Below are positions 24,743-32,175 of a stretch of DNA of 50,634 nt, in pieces. How positions within the stretch are numbered: position 1 is the first letter of the stretch; the number at the start of each line of letters is the position of its first letter. The position numbers and the translations under genes are program-made. The notes beneath the pieces are model-generated. The model was not told the DNA's origin, ran no database searches, and saw nothing but the letters and a program-made list of their open reading frames with translations. Source of the DNA: Planctomycetota bacterium (GTDB lineage: Bacteria > Planctomycetota > MHYJ01 > WSZJ01); the NCBI GenBank assembly GCA_009773755.1, contig WSZJ01000051.1, positions 1-50,634 on the forward strand. The letters run 5' to 3'.

Positions 24743-25476
24743 GGCTTCGCCTCCACCGGGAGCGATTTCCCGGGACGGAGACGCTCGGGCAGCAGGACAC
24801 CGGCGCTCACCACGAACGGGATCGCCTCTTCCACGCTCATGTCCAGCGGGATCACGTCCGATTTCGGGAGAATCAGCACCCACCCGGTGATCAGCGTCGG
24901 CGCGTTCGGCACGCACACCGTCACCATCTCTTTCCCCTCTCGTTCGTTAAGCACGCTGATCCCGTCGTTCGTGACGAACCCGATCGACCAGATTCCCTCG
25001 TACGGATATTTCACCAGCACCACGCTCTTGAACTCGACCTGCTTGTTTCCCTTCATCAGAAAATCCGAAACCTGCTTTCCGTACCCGTAAATGTTGCCGA
25101 CGATGGGGAAGCGCGCAACGACGCCGTCGAAGGCGCCCATGAGGCGGCGGCCGAGGAAGGAGGCGAAGAGGAAGCCGAGGAAAAAGATGAGGACTGCGGC
25201 GACGGGGAAGCCGATCGCGGACTTGAGCCAGTGGTCGGTGGCGCGCAGGTCGAGGAGGGCGTGGCCGGTGTAGGAAATGATGAAGTCGCCAAATGGCCGT
25301 CCGGCCCAGCGGTCGAGGCCCCAGAGGACGAGGCCGCCCATCGGCTTGCCGACGTAGTCGTTGAGGATGCCGAACGCGGCGATCAGGATCAGGATCGTGA
25401 GTGTCGTGGGGAGCAGGGAAGCGATGCCGGTCATGAAGGACCGCTTGAACCCTGCTTTGATGGCCTGCGAAAGCAT
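24739..25476 (-). CDS. DUF502 family membrane protein
   Basis: A 245-residue DUF502 protein. Two N-terminal transmembrane helices (about 18-40 and 88-108) are followed by the family blocks PIVGNIYGYGKQVSDFL, KYPYEGIWSIGFVTN and PNAPTLITGWVLILPKSDV, ending LDMSVEEAIPFVVSAG. The family is widespread and uncharacterised. ATG 25476 has AAGGAAAAGG upstream. It is coupled to the HD-GYP gene, suggesting a membrane function governed by, or helping, cyclic-dinucleotide turnover. Confidence 0.88.
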   Translation of the reverse strand: MLSQAIKAGFKRSFMTGIASLLPTTLTILILIAAFGILNDYVGKPMGGLVLWGLDRWAGRPFGDFIISYTGHALLDLRATDHWLKSAIGFPVAAVLIFFLGFLFASFLGRRLMGAFDGVVARFPIVGNIYGYGKQVSDFLMKGNKQVEFKSVVLVKYPYEGIWSIGFVTNDGISVLNEREGKEMVTVCVPNAPTLITGWVLILPKSDVIPLDMSVEEAIPFVVSAGVLLPERLRPGKSLPVEAKP

Positions 25477-25553
25477 CCTTTTCCTTCCCTGTGACCCTGT
25501 TGTGGCATTCTATCGCTGCCGCGAGAGGGCGGCACGATCTTCGAGGAGGCGGG

Positions 25554-26573
25554 ATGAAGCGGCTGCGCGTGCTGGCGCTGGGCGTGCTGCTGGCGGCGTG
25601 CTCGAAGAAACCCGTTCCCGCGGCGACGGGGAGCCCGGCGGTGAAGTACACGCCCATCGAGAAAAACGTGCTCTGGGTCAGTGAAATCCCGAGCCACTAC
25701 AAGAGCGCGAACGGCTACGGGTTGTGGTCGCAGATTTACAGCGGGCTCGGCAGCAACGGGGTCGGGTCCGACAAGGATCCCGCGAAATCGTACGACGCGA
25801 CTCTCACCGTGGCGTGCAGCGAGCGCATCTGCGGCAAGTTCGACAATGGCGATGACGGCTGGACCTTCACTCTCCGCTTCGCCGTGACCCCGAAAGGCGC
25901 TTCCGCCCCGACGCTCGATTTCACGGTCGAAGCGGGGAGTCTGAAGATGGAATACGTTTCGAAAAAGATGCCGGTGCGGGTGGTCGCGATGGACCATCTC
26001 ATGAACGACGAGCGGACGAAGCTCGCGCCGGCGCTGATTGCGGCGGCGTTAGGGGTGAAAGTCGCGGTTCCGGACGTGCTGAAGGGGTGCCTGAAGGCCG
26101 CGACGCGGGAGACGGCGGTGGCGGCGCTGAAGGCGGGCGGATGGGCGCCGGCGAGCGAAGCTGAGAAAGCGGCGTGGGCGATCGGGACGGGCGACAAGGC
26201 GGCGATCGCCGCAACCGGGGACGCCGCCGTTGACGCCGCGATGTCCGTCCTCAGCGGGTCCTTCCCGCGCTCCGATGACGTCGCCCTGCTCGCGCCGGTT
26301 CTCGCCGAGGTCCGTACCCCCCGCGCCGGCGAGGCGCAGGCGAAAGTCCTCACCGCCATGGTCGACGGGAAAACCCTCGCGCTCGCTCCCGGGTCCCTCC
26401 TCCTCCTGGTCCGCGCGCTCGAGCACGACGGCGCCGCAGACGCCCTTCCGGCCCTCGAGAAAATCACCGCGGGAAAGGCCTCCACCTTCTATGACGAACT
26501 CAAGACCCAGGAGGTCCGCGACGCCGCCACAAAAACCGCTTCCGCCATCCGCGCCCGCACTGGCGGAAAATAA
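25554..26573 (+). CDS. hypothetical lipoprotein with helical-repeat C-terminal half
   Basis: A 339-residue protein starting at ATG 25554 with GAGGAGG upstream. The signal RLRVLALGVLLAAC gives lipobox Cys 16. An N-terminal domain (about 30-145) looks beta-rich. The C-terminal half is Ala-rich and helical with HEAT-like spacing (TRETAVAALKAGGWAPASEAE; GAADALPALEKITAGKA). No family recognised. Divergent from the DUF502 gene across 77 bases. Confidence 0.7.
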   Translation: MKRLRVLALGVLLAACSKKPVPAATGSPAVKYTPIEKNVLWVSEIPSHYKSANGYGLWSQIYSGLGSNGVGSDKDPAKSYDATLTVACSERICGKFDNGDDGWTFTLRFAVTPKGASAPTLDFTVEAGSLKMEYVSKKMPVRVVAMDHLMNDERTKLAPALIAAALGVKVAVPDVLKGCLKAATRETAVAALKAGGWAPASEAEKAAWAIGTGDKAAIAATGDAAVDAAMSVLSGSFPRSDDVALLAPVLAEVRTPRAGEAQAKVLTAMVDGKTLALAPGSLLLLVRALEHDGAADALPALEKITAGKASTFYDELKTQEVRDAATKTASAIRARTGGK

Positions 26574-26765
26574 GCGAATTCCCCTCAAGTCGCCGCCGCC
26601 CGCCCGCCGAATCTAGTCCCGAGTGGGGGCGACCCGTCCGCCGTGGCCTCGGAGACCCGGCGGACAGCCCCTTCGGCCAGCTGCGTTCGCCCGGGGTGGA
26701 GACCACCGGTTTCCCCCGCAGGGTCGCGCGGCAGCGGGCCCACAACGAGAGAGGGGAGCCGCACC
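26574..26765 (+). other. 192-base leader of the small zinc protein gene
   Basis: No gene fits here. The stretch contains an 8-bp perfect inverted repeat GTCCGCCG / CGGCGGAC (26636-26643 and 26658-26665) and further GC-rich hairpin potential down to the GGGGAG ribosome site. It may be a structured 5' leader, but I do not recognise a known riboswitch. Confidence 0.3.
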
Positions 26766-26936
26766 GTGGAAAAGCACATGTGCCAGCGCTGCCGTTGCCA
26801 GGAGTACATCCCGACGCACCAGTTCGTGAAATTCGACGAGAAGGTGCAGTATGTGTGCGCGAAATGCTGGGACACGTTCCGGAAGTGGTTTTTCTGCGGG
26901 ACGAGGACGAGCAGTGGAAATGACCAGGCCGCCTAG
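26766..26936 (+). CDS. small cysteine-rich (zinc-ribbon-like) protein
   Basis: A 56-residue protein starting at GTG 26766 with GGGGAG nine bases upstream. Two cysteine knuckles, MCQRCRC near the start and YVCAKCWD about 30 residues later, form a likely zinc ribbon. A hydrophobic-aromatic segment FRKWFFCG follows. It is too short to assign a function; it could be a nucleic-acid-binding or regulatory protein. The palindromic element at 26955-27088 follows it and may end its transcript. Confidence 0.6.
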   Translation: MEKHMCQRCRCQEYIPTHQFVKFDEKVQYVCAKCWDTFRKWFFCGTRTSSGNDQAA

Positions 26937-26954
26937 TGAGGCGTCTGGTTTGAG

Positions 26955-27088
26955 TCCGGTAGATTGCGAGACGACGCCAGTGGTCAGGGGGTAGTCGGTG
27001 GGTGGTAGGAACGGCCCCCGTTCGCGGGTCTTTTCTACCTCCTACCCACTACCGACTACCCACTGCCGTTCATTGGCAATCTGCCGGA
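26955..27088. repeat. long imperfect palindrome with C/T-rich dispersed repeat words
   Basis: Left arm (from TCCGGTAGATTGC at 26955) and right arm (ending GCAATCTGCCGGA at 27088) are imperfect inverted copies over about 50 bases. Shared words are CAGTGG, GGTAGTCGGT and GTGGGTAGGA. The pyrimidine side resembles the tract at 9499-9532. It fills the gap between two convergent genes, so it can fold on both strands and may act as a bidirectional terminator, or be a small non-autonomous repeat. Confidence 0.65.
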
Positions 27089-27105
27089 GCCGGACTGGAA
27101 GCGCC

Positions 27106-27558
27106 CTAGGTTCTCCCGCCCGCCTTCGCAGGACGCCTTTCGGCGAGCCGCTTCATCACGACGTGCATTTCCAGCCATCCGGTGAAATCGCGCTCGTAGA
27201 AATCCGCCCAGGGTCCGCCTTCCGCGAAGCCGCGGTTGCGAAAGATGAGGCGCGTGTAGTGCCCCTCCGGCTTGAGCGCGTACTCGACCAGCGTTTCCTC
27301 CGGCTCGCTGGATTTCCACCAGTAAGTGAGGCGCTTGCCCATCTCGACGCGCACGATCCGCCCGGTGTCGGGGCCGCCCTTGTCGGTCGGCGAGCCGAAG
27401 ACGAAGGTTCCGCCGGGCGCGAGACGGTCGACCGTCACCGTCGCCATGTAGCTCCACCGGATGATCTGCGCCGGCTCCGTCAGCAGCCGCCACACGGTCG
27501 CCGGCTTCGCCTTGATCAATAGCTCGAATCGGATGTCCAGCTTCTCCGCATTCCTCAT
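27106..27558 (-). CDS. SRPBCC (AHSA1/START-like) domain protein
   Basis: A 150-residue SRPBCC-fold protein. Family features are RFELLIKAKPATVWRLLTEP at the start, DRLAPGGTFVFG, then GKRLTYWWKSSEPEETL, and a C-terminal helix WLEMHVVMKRLAERR. These proteins hold a deep hydrophobic ligand pocket; many AHSA1-type members sit beside ArsR regulators. ATG 27558 has AGGAGAGGGG upstream and overlaps the regulator stop as ATGA, so regulator and SRPBCC protein are one operon. The ligand is unknown. Confidence 0.85.
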   Translation of the reverse strand: MRNAEKLDIRFELLIKAKPATVWRLLTEPAQIIRWSYMATVTVDRLAPGGTFVFGSPTDKGGPDTGRIVRVEMGKRLTYWWKSSEPEETLVEYALKPEGHYTRLIFRNRGFAEGGPWADFYERDFTGWLEMHVVMKRLAERRPAKAGGRT

Positions 27559-27872
27559 CCCCCTCTCCTTTCGATTTCCTCGGCCAGCCGTTTCAGTGAG
27601 AGCAGACGCGATCTCCAGTAGCGACGGTACCCGGCAAGCCACCGGTCGACTTCACGAAGCGGCCGCGCCGACAACGACACCAGGCGTTCCCTTCCGCTGC
27701 GACGCACCACGATCAGCCTTCCTCGCTCCAGCAGCCTCAGGTGCTTCGCGACGGCCTGCCGCGAGATGGGGAAGCGCCTGGAGATGCCGCCGACGGTTTC
27801 CGGGCCGCGCCGCAGACGGTCGAGGATCCTGCGGCGGACGTGGTGGGAAGCGGCGGTGAAGGTGGCGTCCAT
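27555..27872 (-). CDS. ArsR-family winged-helix repressor
   Basis: A 105-residue ArsR-type protein from ATG 27872. The winged helix spans about 10-75, with the recognition helix in FPISRQAVAKHLRLLERGRL and a wing VRRSGRERLVSL. No metal-binding cysteine motif (ELCVCDL type) is present, so it is not a classical metal sensor. The TTG at 27911 would place the operator inside the coding region and is rejected. It probably represses its own operon through the palindrome just upstream. Confidence 0.85.
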   Translation of the reverse strand: MDATFTAASHHVRRRILDRLRRGPETVGGISRRFPISRQAVAKHLRLLERGRLIVVRRSGRERLVSLSARPLREVDRWLAGYRRYWRSRLLSLKRLAEEIERRGG

Positions 27873-27874
27873 GG

Positions 27875-27890
27875 GCAACCATAAGGTTGC
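27875..27890 (-). promoter_or_regulatory. ArsR operator palindrome GCAACC-N4-GGTTGC
   Basis: A perfect 6-bp inverted repeat with a 4-base spacer lies two bases upstream of the repressor ATG, where bound repressor would block the promoter or ribosome site. TTGACT (27906-27911, leftward) is a candidate -35. Spacing and symmetry fit a dimeric winged-helix repressor acting on itself. Confidence 0.65.
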
Positions 27891-27994
27891 ATATTGGGGG
27901 GCGGGAGTCAAGCATCGATGGGTAGAGATTGTGCGGGGGAAAAATGCAAAGGCTTAGCCACAGAGGGCGCAGAGGGCACAGAGAACGACCACGA

Positions 27995-28447
27995 CTATTT
28001 TGAGGGACGCCCGTCGGGAAAGCGCGCCTGGTCTTCGGCGAGCAGACCTTCAACTTCTGAAGCAGGCGTCGAGGCTCCTTCTGCGCCGATGCCGGGACAT
28101 ACCTCGGCCTCCGAATCCCACTTCCATTTCGCGGCCATCACCTTGCTCCAGAACGGGTAAGTGCGGCACTGGGACGGGCGCGCGGCGTAGACGGTGCAGC
28201 CTTTGCCGGCCTCGTAAAAGGTGCAGTCGAAGTTCGGCTTCTCTCGCAGGGAGAGGTGTCCGTTCACGGCGCGGACGTGCTGGAGTGTGAATTCCGCGAC
28301 GGACAGGCCGAGGTGCGCGGCTAGCGCCTCGATCTCGGAGTCGTTCACCCACACCGCGCCGGGCCCGTGCTTGCCGGAGCAGCAGTCGCCGCACTCGGGG
28401 CCCAGGCAGCGGAAAGGGACGGCGGGGTGGAACCAGGGGACGCTCAC
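27995..28447 (-). CDS. YkgJ-family cysteine-cluster protein
   Basis: A 150-residue YkgJ/UPF0153 family protein. The family's metal-binding cysteines are at CLGPECGDCCSG near the N-terminus, DCTFYEAGKGCTVYAARPSQCRTYPFW in the middle (each shown part of the pattern C-x10-C-x9-C) and a later VCPG. These proteins probably bind an iron-sulphur cluster or zinc; their reaction is unknown. The start is GTG 28447, overlapping the propeller gene stop by four bases (GTGA). Confidence 0.88.
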   Translation of the reverse strand: MSVPWFHPAVPFRCLGPECGDCCSGKHGPGAVWVNDSEIEALAAHLGLSVAEFTLQHVRAVNGHLSLREKPNFDCTFYEAGKGCTVYAARPSQCRTYPFWSKVMAAKWKWDSEAEVCPGIGAEGASTPASEVEGLLAEDQARFPDGRPSK

Positions 28448-29673
28448 CGGGTCTTGACCTCGACCCAGCGGAAGCGCTGGTTGGTGTACACGCCGAAAGA
28501 GAAGGTCGCCCCGTCGGGGCTGAACTCGAAGCGCCGGGTCGCCTCTTCGCTGGTCCCGACAACCTTCGAGTTGAGCACGAACTTGTATTGGTCGAGGGTG
28601 CGCGCGACATAGGCAACGCTTTCACCGTCCGGGCTGAACCTGAGGCCGGTGACCTCCTCCCAGTTGTCGCCTTCGCGGCCGTCGACGACGACGTATCCCT
28701 TGTTGTCCTCGCCCGCAAAACAGGCGACGCGGCTGCCGTCCGGGCTGGCGCAGAGCATCTCGATGAACTTGCAGTCGCGCCCCATCTGTTTGCCGTTCAC
28801 GAGCAACCGGCACCTTCCCTTGTCGTAGACCGAGCACGCGAACAGGTCCGGCGCCTTGCGGAATACCATCTCCCAGCCGATCCCCTCGTGAGGCTCGTCC
28901 TCCTTGCCATCGCGGACGATCCGGATTTTCCCGCCGTCCTCGGCCACGTACGCGATCGACACGCCGTCCGGGCTGAAGCCCTTCGTCAGGCTGACCTTTT
29001 CGTGCTCGGGCTCTTCCTTCCCGTTGCAGACGATGCGCCACTTCGCGCCTCGTTTCCCCGCGAACCCGACGACGCCCCCGGTGGTGCTGAACTGCGGCTG
29101 GATGATGTCGTCCCAGGGGCCGTTTTCTTTGCCGTCGAGCACGAGAAAGTACTGACTGTCGCGTTTCGCGGCGTACGCCAGGTGAGCTCCGTCGGGGCTC
29201 AACACCGGCGGCCGCACCTCTTCATAGGCGGCGCCTTTATCGCTTCCGTTGAAGACCACGTCCTTCCCGTCCAACCGTCCGACGCACACCACGCGCGAAC
29301 CGTCGGGCGTCCACTCCGGAAATCTGATCTTCTCGCAGTCGGGCAAGGCCTTCTTCCCCGCCACGAGGCGATACTTGTCGCCGACCACTACGAGCGTCGC
29401 CAGTTCGCCCGAAGTCGGCGAATACTCGATCCACTCGACGCCGTCGCACGGTTCGGATACGTCGCTGCCGTAGATGACGACCGACTTGTCTTCAATCAGC
29501 GCTTCGTAGGCAACCTGTCTTCCGCCGCGACTGAACGCCGGCTCGCAGATCCCCAGCTGCACGTCCGTGGGAAGCCTGGCGATGACGCGGCCCGGCGGCT
29601 TCTCGTCCTGGGCCGCAACGGACAGCGCGGAGGCCGCGACAAGAATCGCGACGAGAAAACGACGGGTTCCCAT
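28444..29673 (-). CDS. secreted WD40/TolB-like beta-propeller protein
   Basis: A 409-residue protein with a cleavable signal (RRFLVAILVAASALSVAAQ). About eight propeller blades repeat the pattern FSPDG-x5-YVA...; examples are WTPDGSRVVCVG, LSPDGAHLAYAAK, FSPDGVSIAYVAED, ASPDGSRVACFAG and FSPDGESVAYVAR. Each repeat carries a RDGKE or VNGK turn. Such PD40-like propellers bind proteins or polysaccharides in the periplasm or outside the cell. It is coupled to the YkgJ gene by GTGA, an unusual combination of a secreted and a cytoplasmic product. Confidence 0.82.
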   Translation of the reverse strand: MGTRRFLVAILVAASALSVAAQDEKPPGRVIARLPTDVQLGICEPAFSRGGRQVAYEALIEDKSVVIYGSDVSEPCDGVEWIEYSPTSGELATLVVVGDKYRLVAGKKALPDCEKIRFPEWTPDGSRVVCVGRLDGKDVVFNGSDKGAAYEEVRPPVLSPDGAHLAYAAKRDSQYFLVLDGKENGPWDDIIQPQFSTTGGVVGFAGKRGAKWRIVCNGKEEPEHEKVSLTKGFSPDGVSIAYVAEDGGKIRIVRDGKEDEPHEGIGWEMVFRKAPDLFACSVYDKGRCRLLVNGKQMGRDCKFIEMLCASPDGSRVACFAGEDNKGYVVVDGREGDNWEEVTGLRFSPDGESVAYVARTLDQYKFVLNSKVVGTSEEATRRFEFSPDGATFSFGVYTNQRFRWVEVKTR

Positions 29674-29784
29674 GAGCCGATTGTACCGGCGTCGCTACCA
29701 GAACTGCACCGACCGCCGCCGATATTCGCCGAACTTCGCGGCCGGAGGGCCGTTAGGATGCGGGCATTCCTTCGGAGCCCCGAC

Positions 29785-30711
29785 ATGATCCGCTTCGTTT
29801 CCCGCGCCCTGTTCCTGGCGGTTGCCCTCGGTGCATCTGCCGGCGACTCCATAGACAGCCTTTACAGCGACGAGGAGCTGCTCGCGCTGGACGATCGCGA
29901 AGTCTACGTCGTCGAGATCCTCGAGGTCCGAGGCGACAAGCCGACCAACGGCCATCCGCCCGGCGTCACGATCAGGATCCGGGAAGCGATGCGAGGCAAC
30001 CTGAAGGCCGGCGATGAAGTGAAGATCCTCTGGTACCAGGGAACGCACGGCGTGGACTGGACCGGGGAGGGGCGTGCGGAGGCGATCGAGGCCTGGAACA
30101 ACAGGCCCTGCGAGGCGCCGGGGAAGGGATCGGTCTGGATCCTCATGAGCGCGGACGAGGAGGCGCGTCCGACTTTCCTGCCGCACACGCGCTGCCGGTA
30201 TCCGTTCGAAGAGAAGAGGCACGCCGTGGTCGCGAGGGCACTGCAGGCCCGGCGCGACCGTGTCAAGGCGGAGGCGGAAGCGGCCCGGGTGCGCGCAGCT
30301 GCGGTGGCGAAGCGCCGGGAGGAAGACGGGCCTGTGCAGGAGAAGATCGACGCTGCGGCAGCGGCCCGCAGCGCCGAGATCGTCCTCGTCGGCAAGCTGG
30401 GCGGATTCGATCTGCTGAAATTCGGCGACCCCCTGGGAGTCAGGGTTGAAGAGTTCCTGAAAGGGGCGAAGCCGATTTTCGGGAAAACCCCCTGGTTCTC
30501 CATGGCCACCACGCTGACCGAGGACGAGATCCTCACGATCGAAGCCCGGGCCGGCTCGGCCGTTATCGTCTTCTTCGGCGCGCCTAGGGACGCGGCGCAC
30601 CTCGATCTCGGCTTTCCGCTCCAGGGCGGCGTCAACGCCATTCTCTCCGCGACGCCGGAGCGGTTGAAGGCGGTCCGGGAGGCGCTGGAGCGGAACGCAG
30701 AGAGGAAGTAG
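29785..30711 (+). CDS. hypothetical secreted protein
   Basis: A 308-residue protein starting at ATG 29785, with signal peptide IRFVSRALFLAVALGASAG. Two related beta-rich segments (VYVVEILEVRGDKPTNG..., and EIVLVGKLGGFDLLKFGD...) flank a charged coiled-coil (about 145-200, Ala/Glu/Arg-rich). They look like an internal duplication: each runs from a VEILEV/VLVGKL strand to a short VWILM or AVIVFFG strand. No family known to me. The long upstream extension of the frame is antisense to the propeller gene and is rejected. Confidence 0.65.
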   Translation: MIRFVSRALFLAVALGASAGDSIDSLYSDEELLALDDREVYVVEILEVRGDKPTNGHPPGVTIRIREAMRGNLKAGDEVKILWYQGTHGVDWTGEGRAEAIEAWNNRPCEAPGKGSVWILMSADEEARPTFLPHTRCRYPFEEKRHAVVARALQARRDRVKAEAEAARVRAAAVAKRREEDGPVQEKIDAAAAARSAEIVLVGKLGGFDLLKFGDPLGVRVEEFLKGAKPIFGKTPWFSMATTLTEDEILTIEARAGSAVIVFFGAPRDAAHLDLGFPLQGGVNAILSATPERLKAVREALERNAERK

Positions 30712-30798
30712 CCCGCGATCCCGCGGTGGACCAGACCGGTCCCGATGAACCATTGGGGCGCGCTGGTGCAGCCGATCTCACCCTTTGATCCTGCCTGT

Positions 30799-31929
30799 TC
30801 AGAGGTGCGCGTCCAGCTCCTTCAGCACCTCGGCAACAGGCAACACGTCGATCCCACCCTCGTGCCAACGCCGGTTGCCCAGATAGACGAGTTTCGCCGT
30901 CGCCATCGGGTAGTCCTTCAGGAATTCCCGAAGCGCGTCGAGATCCCCGCTTCGCACGCGCTCGGACGCCTTGACCTCGAACGCGCGCAAGCCTCGTTCT
31001 CCATAGAGCACGAAATCGACTTCGCGGCCGGTGGGAGTGCGCCAGTAGTGCAGGCTGTACCCGAGGTTGCCGTAATCATTATGGGCGCGCAGGTGCTGGA
31101 GGAAAAACGTCTCGAGGGCCGCGCCGCGGATCTCTTCGGGCGCATCCAGGGGACCCACGGGGCGGATCGCCCGGAAGACTCCGGCGTCGAAGAAATAGAA
31201 CTTGGGGTGAAGGGCGACGCGTCGCTTCGCGCGGCGGGTGAAGGCCGGGAGCCGGTAGCCGATGAGGAGGTCGTCGAGGATCTGGAAATACCCTTCGACG
31301 ACCTTCGCCGAGACAGAGCAGTCGCGGGCGACCGAGGCCATGTTCAGCACGGCGCCCTGCGAGAACGACGCTGCTTCCAGGAATCGACCGAACGCGGCGA
31401 TGTTCCGGGACAGGCCTTCCTGCTGGACTTCTTCCCTGAGCCAGGAGGCGACGTAGCTCTGCAGGAACGGCTCCGGATCGGCGATGGTGCATGCGTGCGG
31501 CAGGCCGCCCCATTTCAGGCCCCGCGCGAGGTCGAAATCGCCGGCGAGCTCCCGGGCCGTGAGCGGGTGCATGTGATGGGTGAGGGCGCGGCCGGCGAGC
31601 AGGTTGACGCCCCGGCGGCGGAGCTTCCGGGCGCTTGAGCTCGTCAGCGCGAAGCGGATGCCCCGGGATTCGATGAGGCGATGGACCTCGTTGAGAAGGG
31701 CGGGGGCGCGCTGGATTTCGTCGATGACGACCCAGTCCCGGTGCGACGCCGCGATGTCGGTGTCGAGACGGCCGGGATCCGTGAGGAGCCGGTTCCAGGT
31801 GCGGTCCTCGAGGAGATCGAAGTACAGGGCGCCCGGAAACGTCTTCCGCAGCCACGCGGTCTTTCCGACTCCGCGGGGGCCGAAGAGGAAGAAACTGTCT
31901 TCCGGAGGCATTAACAATCGCGCGTACAT
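30799..31929 (-). CDS. AAA ATPase with DUF4143 (ATPase/PD-(D/E)xK-like)
   Basis: A 376-residue AAA_14/DUF4143 protein. Walker A is FGPRGVGKTAWL (about 17-28), Walker B is DWVVIDEIQRAP, and a sensor segment is FALTSSSARKL. A winged-helix-like middle leads to the DUF4143 domain, whose GREVDFVLYGERG and AFEVKASE blocks form the restriction-endonuclease-like D...ExK core. The family is common in bacteria and archaea, spreads sporadically, and has no settled function; defence or toxin-like roles have been suggested. ATG 31929 sits next to an inverted repeat that may be its own operator. Confidence 0.88.
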   Translation of the reverse strand: MYARLLMPPEDSFFLFGPRGVGKTAWLRKTFPGALYFDLLEDRTWNRLLTDPGRLDTDIAASHRDWVVIDEIQRAPALLNEVHRLIESRGIRFALTSSSARKLRRRGVNLLAGRALTHHMHPLTARELAGDFDLARGLKWGGLPHACTIADPEPFLQSYVASWLREEVQQEGLSRNIAAFGRFLEAASFSQGAVLNMASVARDCSVSAKVVEGYFQILDDLLIGYRLPAFTRRAKRRVALHPKFYFFDAGVFRAIRPVGPLDAPEEIRGAALETFFLQHLRAHNDYGNLGYSLHYWRTPTGREVDFVLYGERGLRAFEVKASERVRSGDLDALREFLKDYPMATAKLVYLGNRRWHEGGIDVLPVAEVLKELDAHL

Positions 31930-31930
31930 T

Positions 31931-31957
31931 ATTCGTTTATATCATACAAAAACGAAT
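31931..31957 (-). promoter_or_regulatory. inverted repeat at the DUF4143 ATPase start
   Basis: A perfect 8-bp inverted repeat (ATTCGTTT at 31931-31938, AAACGAAT at 31950-31957) with an 11-base AT-rich spacer begins one base upstream of the ATPase start codon, in an AT-rich island that contains TATGAT and TATAAA on the leftward strand. A regulator binding here would block transcription or translation. Confidence 0.55.
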
Positions 31958-31996
31958 TAGCGATGCGGAAATTAATGCGCAGAACGCACAGCGACT

Positions 31997-32095
31997 TCAC
32001 GCCGTCCCTTCCTGGAAGGGCGGAACTCCCGACTTCGCACAAGCCTCGCGCATGGCGACCAGCTGGCTCACGACTGCGGGAGCGGGCGCGAAATC
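31997..32095 (-). pseudogene. C-terminal remnant of a TPR-family gene
   Basis: Reading leftward, the frame gives RRGDFAPAPAVVSQLVAMRE then ACAKSGVPPFQEGTA and a TGA at 31997-31999. This matches the C-terminal tails of the TPR paralogues (GDFKTLETKTSALRDSCSKAGVPPLED at the 16049 gene, split here as a comparison; MREKCAAAGIIPFD at the 12959 gene). Upstream the frame hits a stop within about 30 codons and no repeats remain. So only the last tail of a leftward copy survives, back to back with an intact rightward copy. Confidence 0.7.
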
Positions 32096-32175
32096 CCCGC
32101 GTCTGCCTGCGCACAAGACGAATTAGAGGTTCCTATTCGACGTCAACCGGCGAGCGCCTGAGGCATACTTCAGGG

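Noticed and set aside
25495-25525. TGGCATTCTATCGCTGC as a sigma-54 promoter for the lipoprotein gene
   Set aside because: The spacing between the GG and GC elements is not the required ten bases, so the match is not credible.
28588-29784. long N-terminal extension of the 29785 gene
   Set aside because: Antisense to the beta-propeller gene; the signal peptide at 29785 gives the start.
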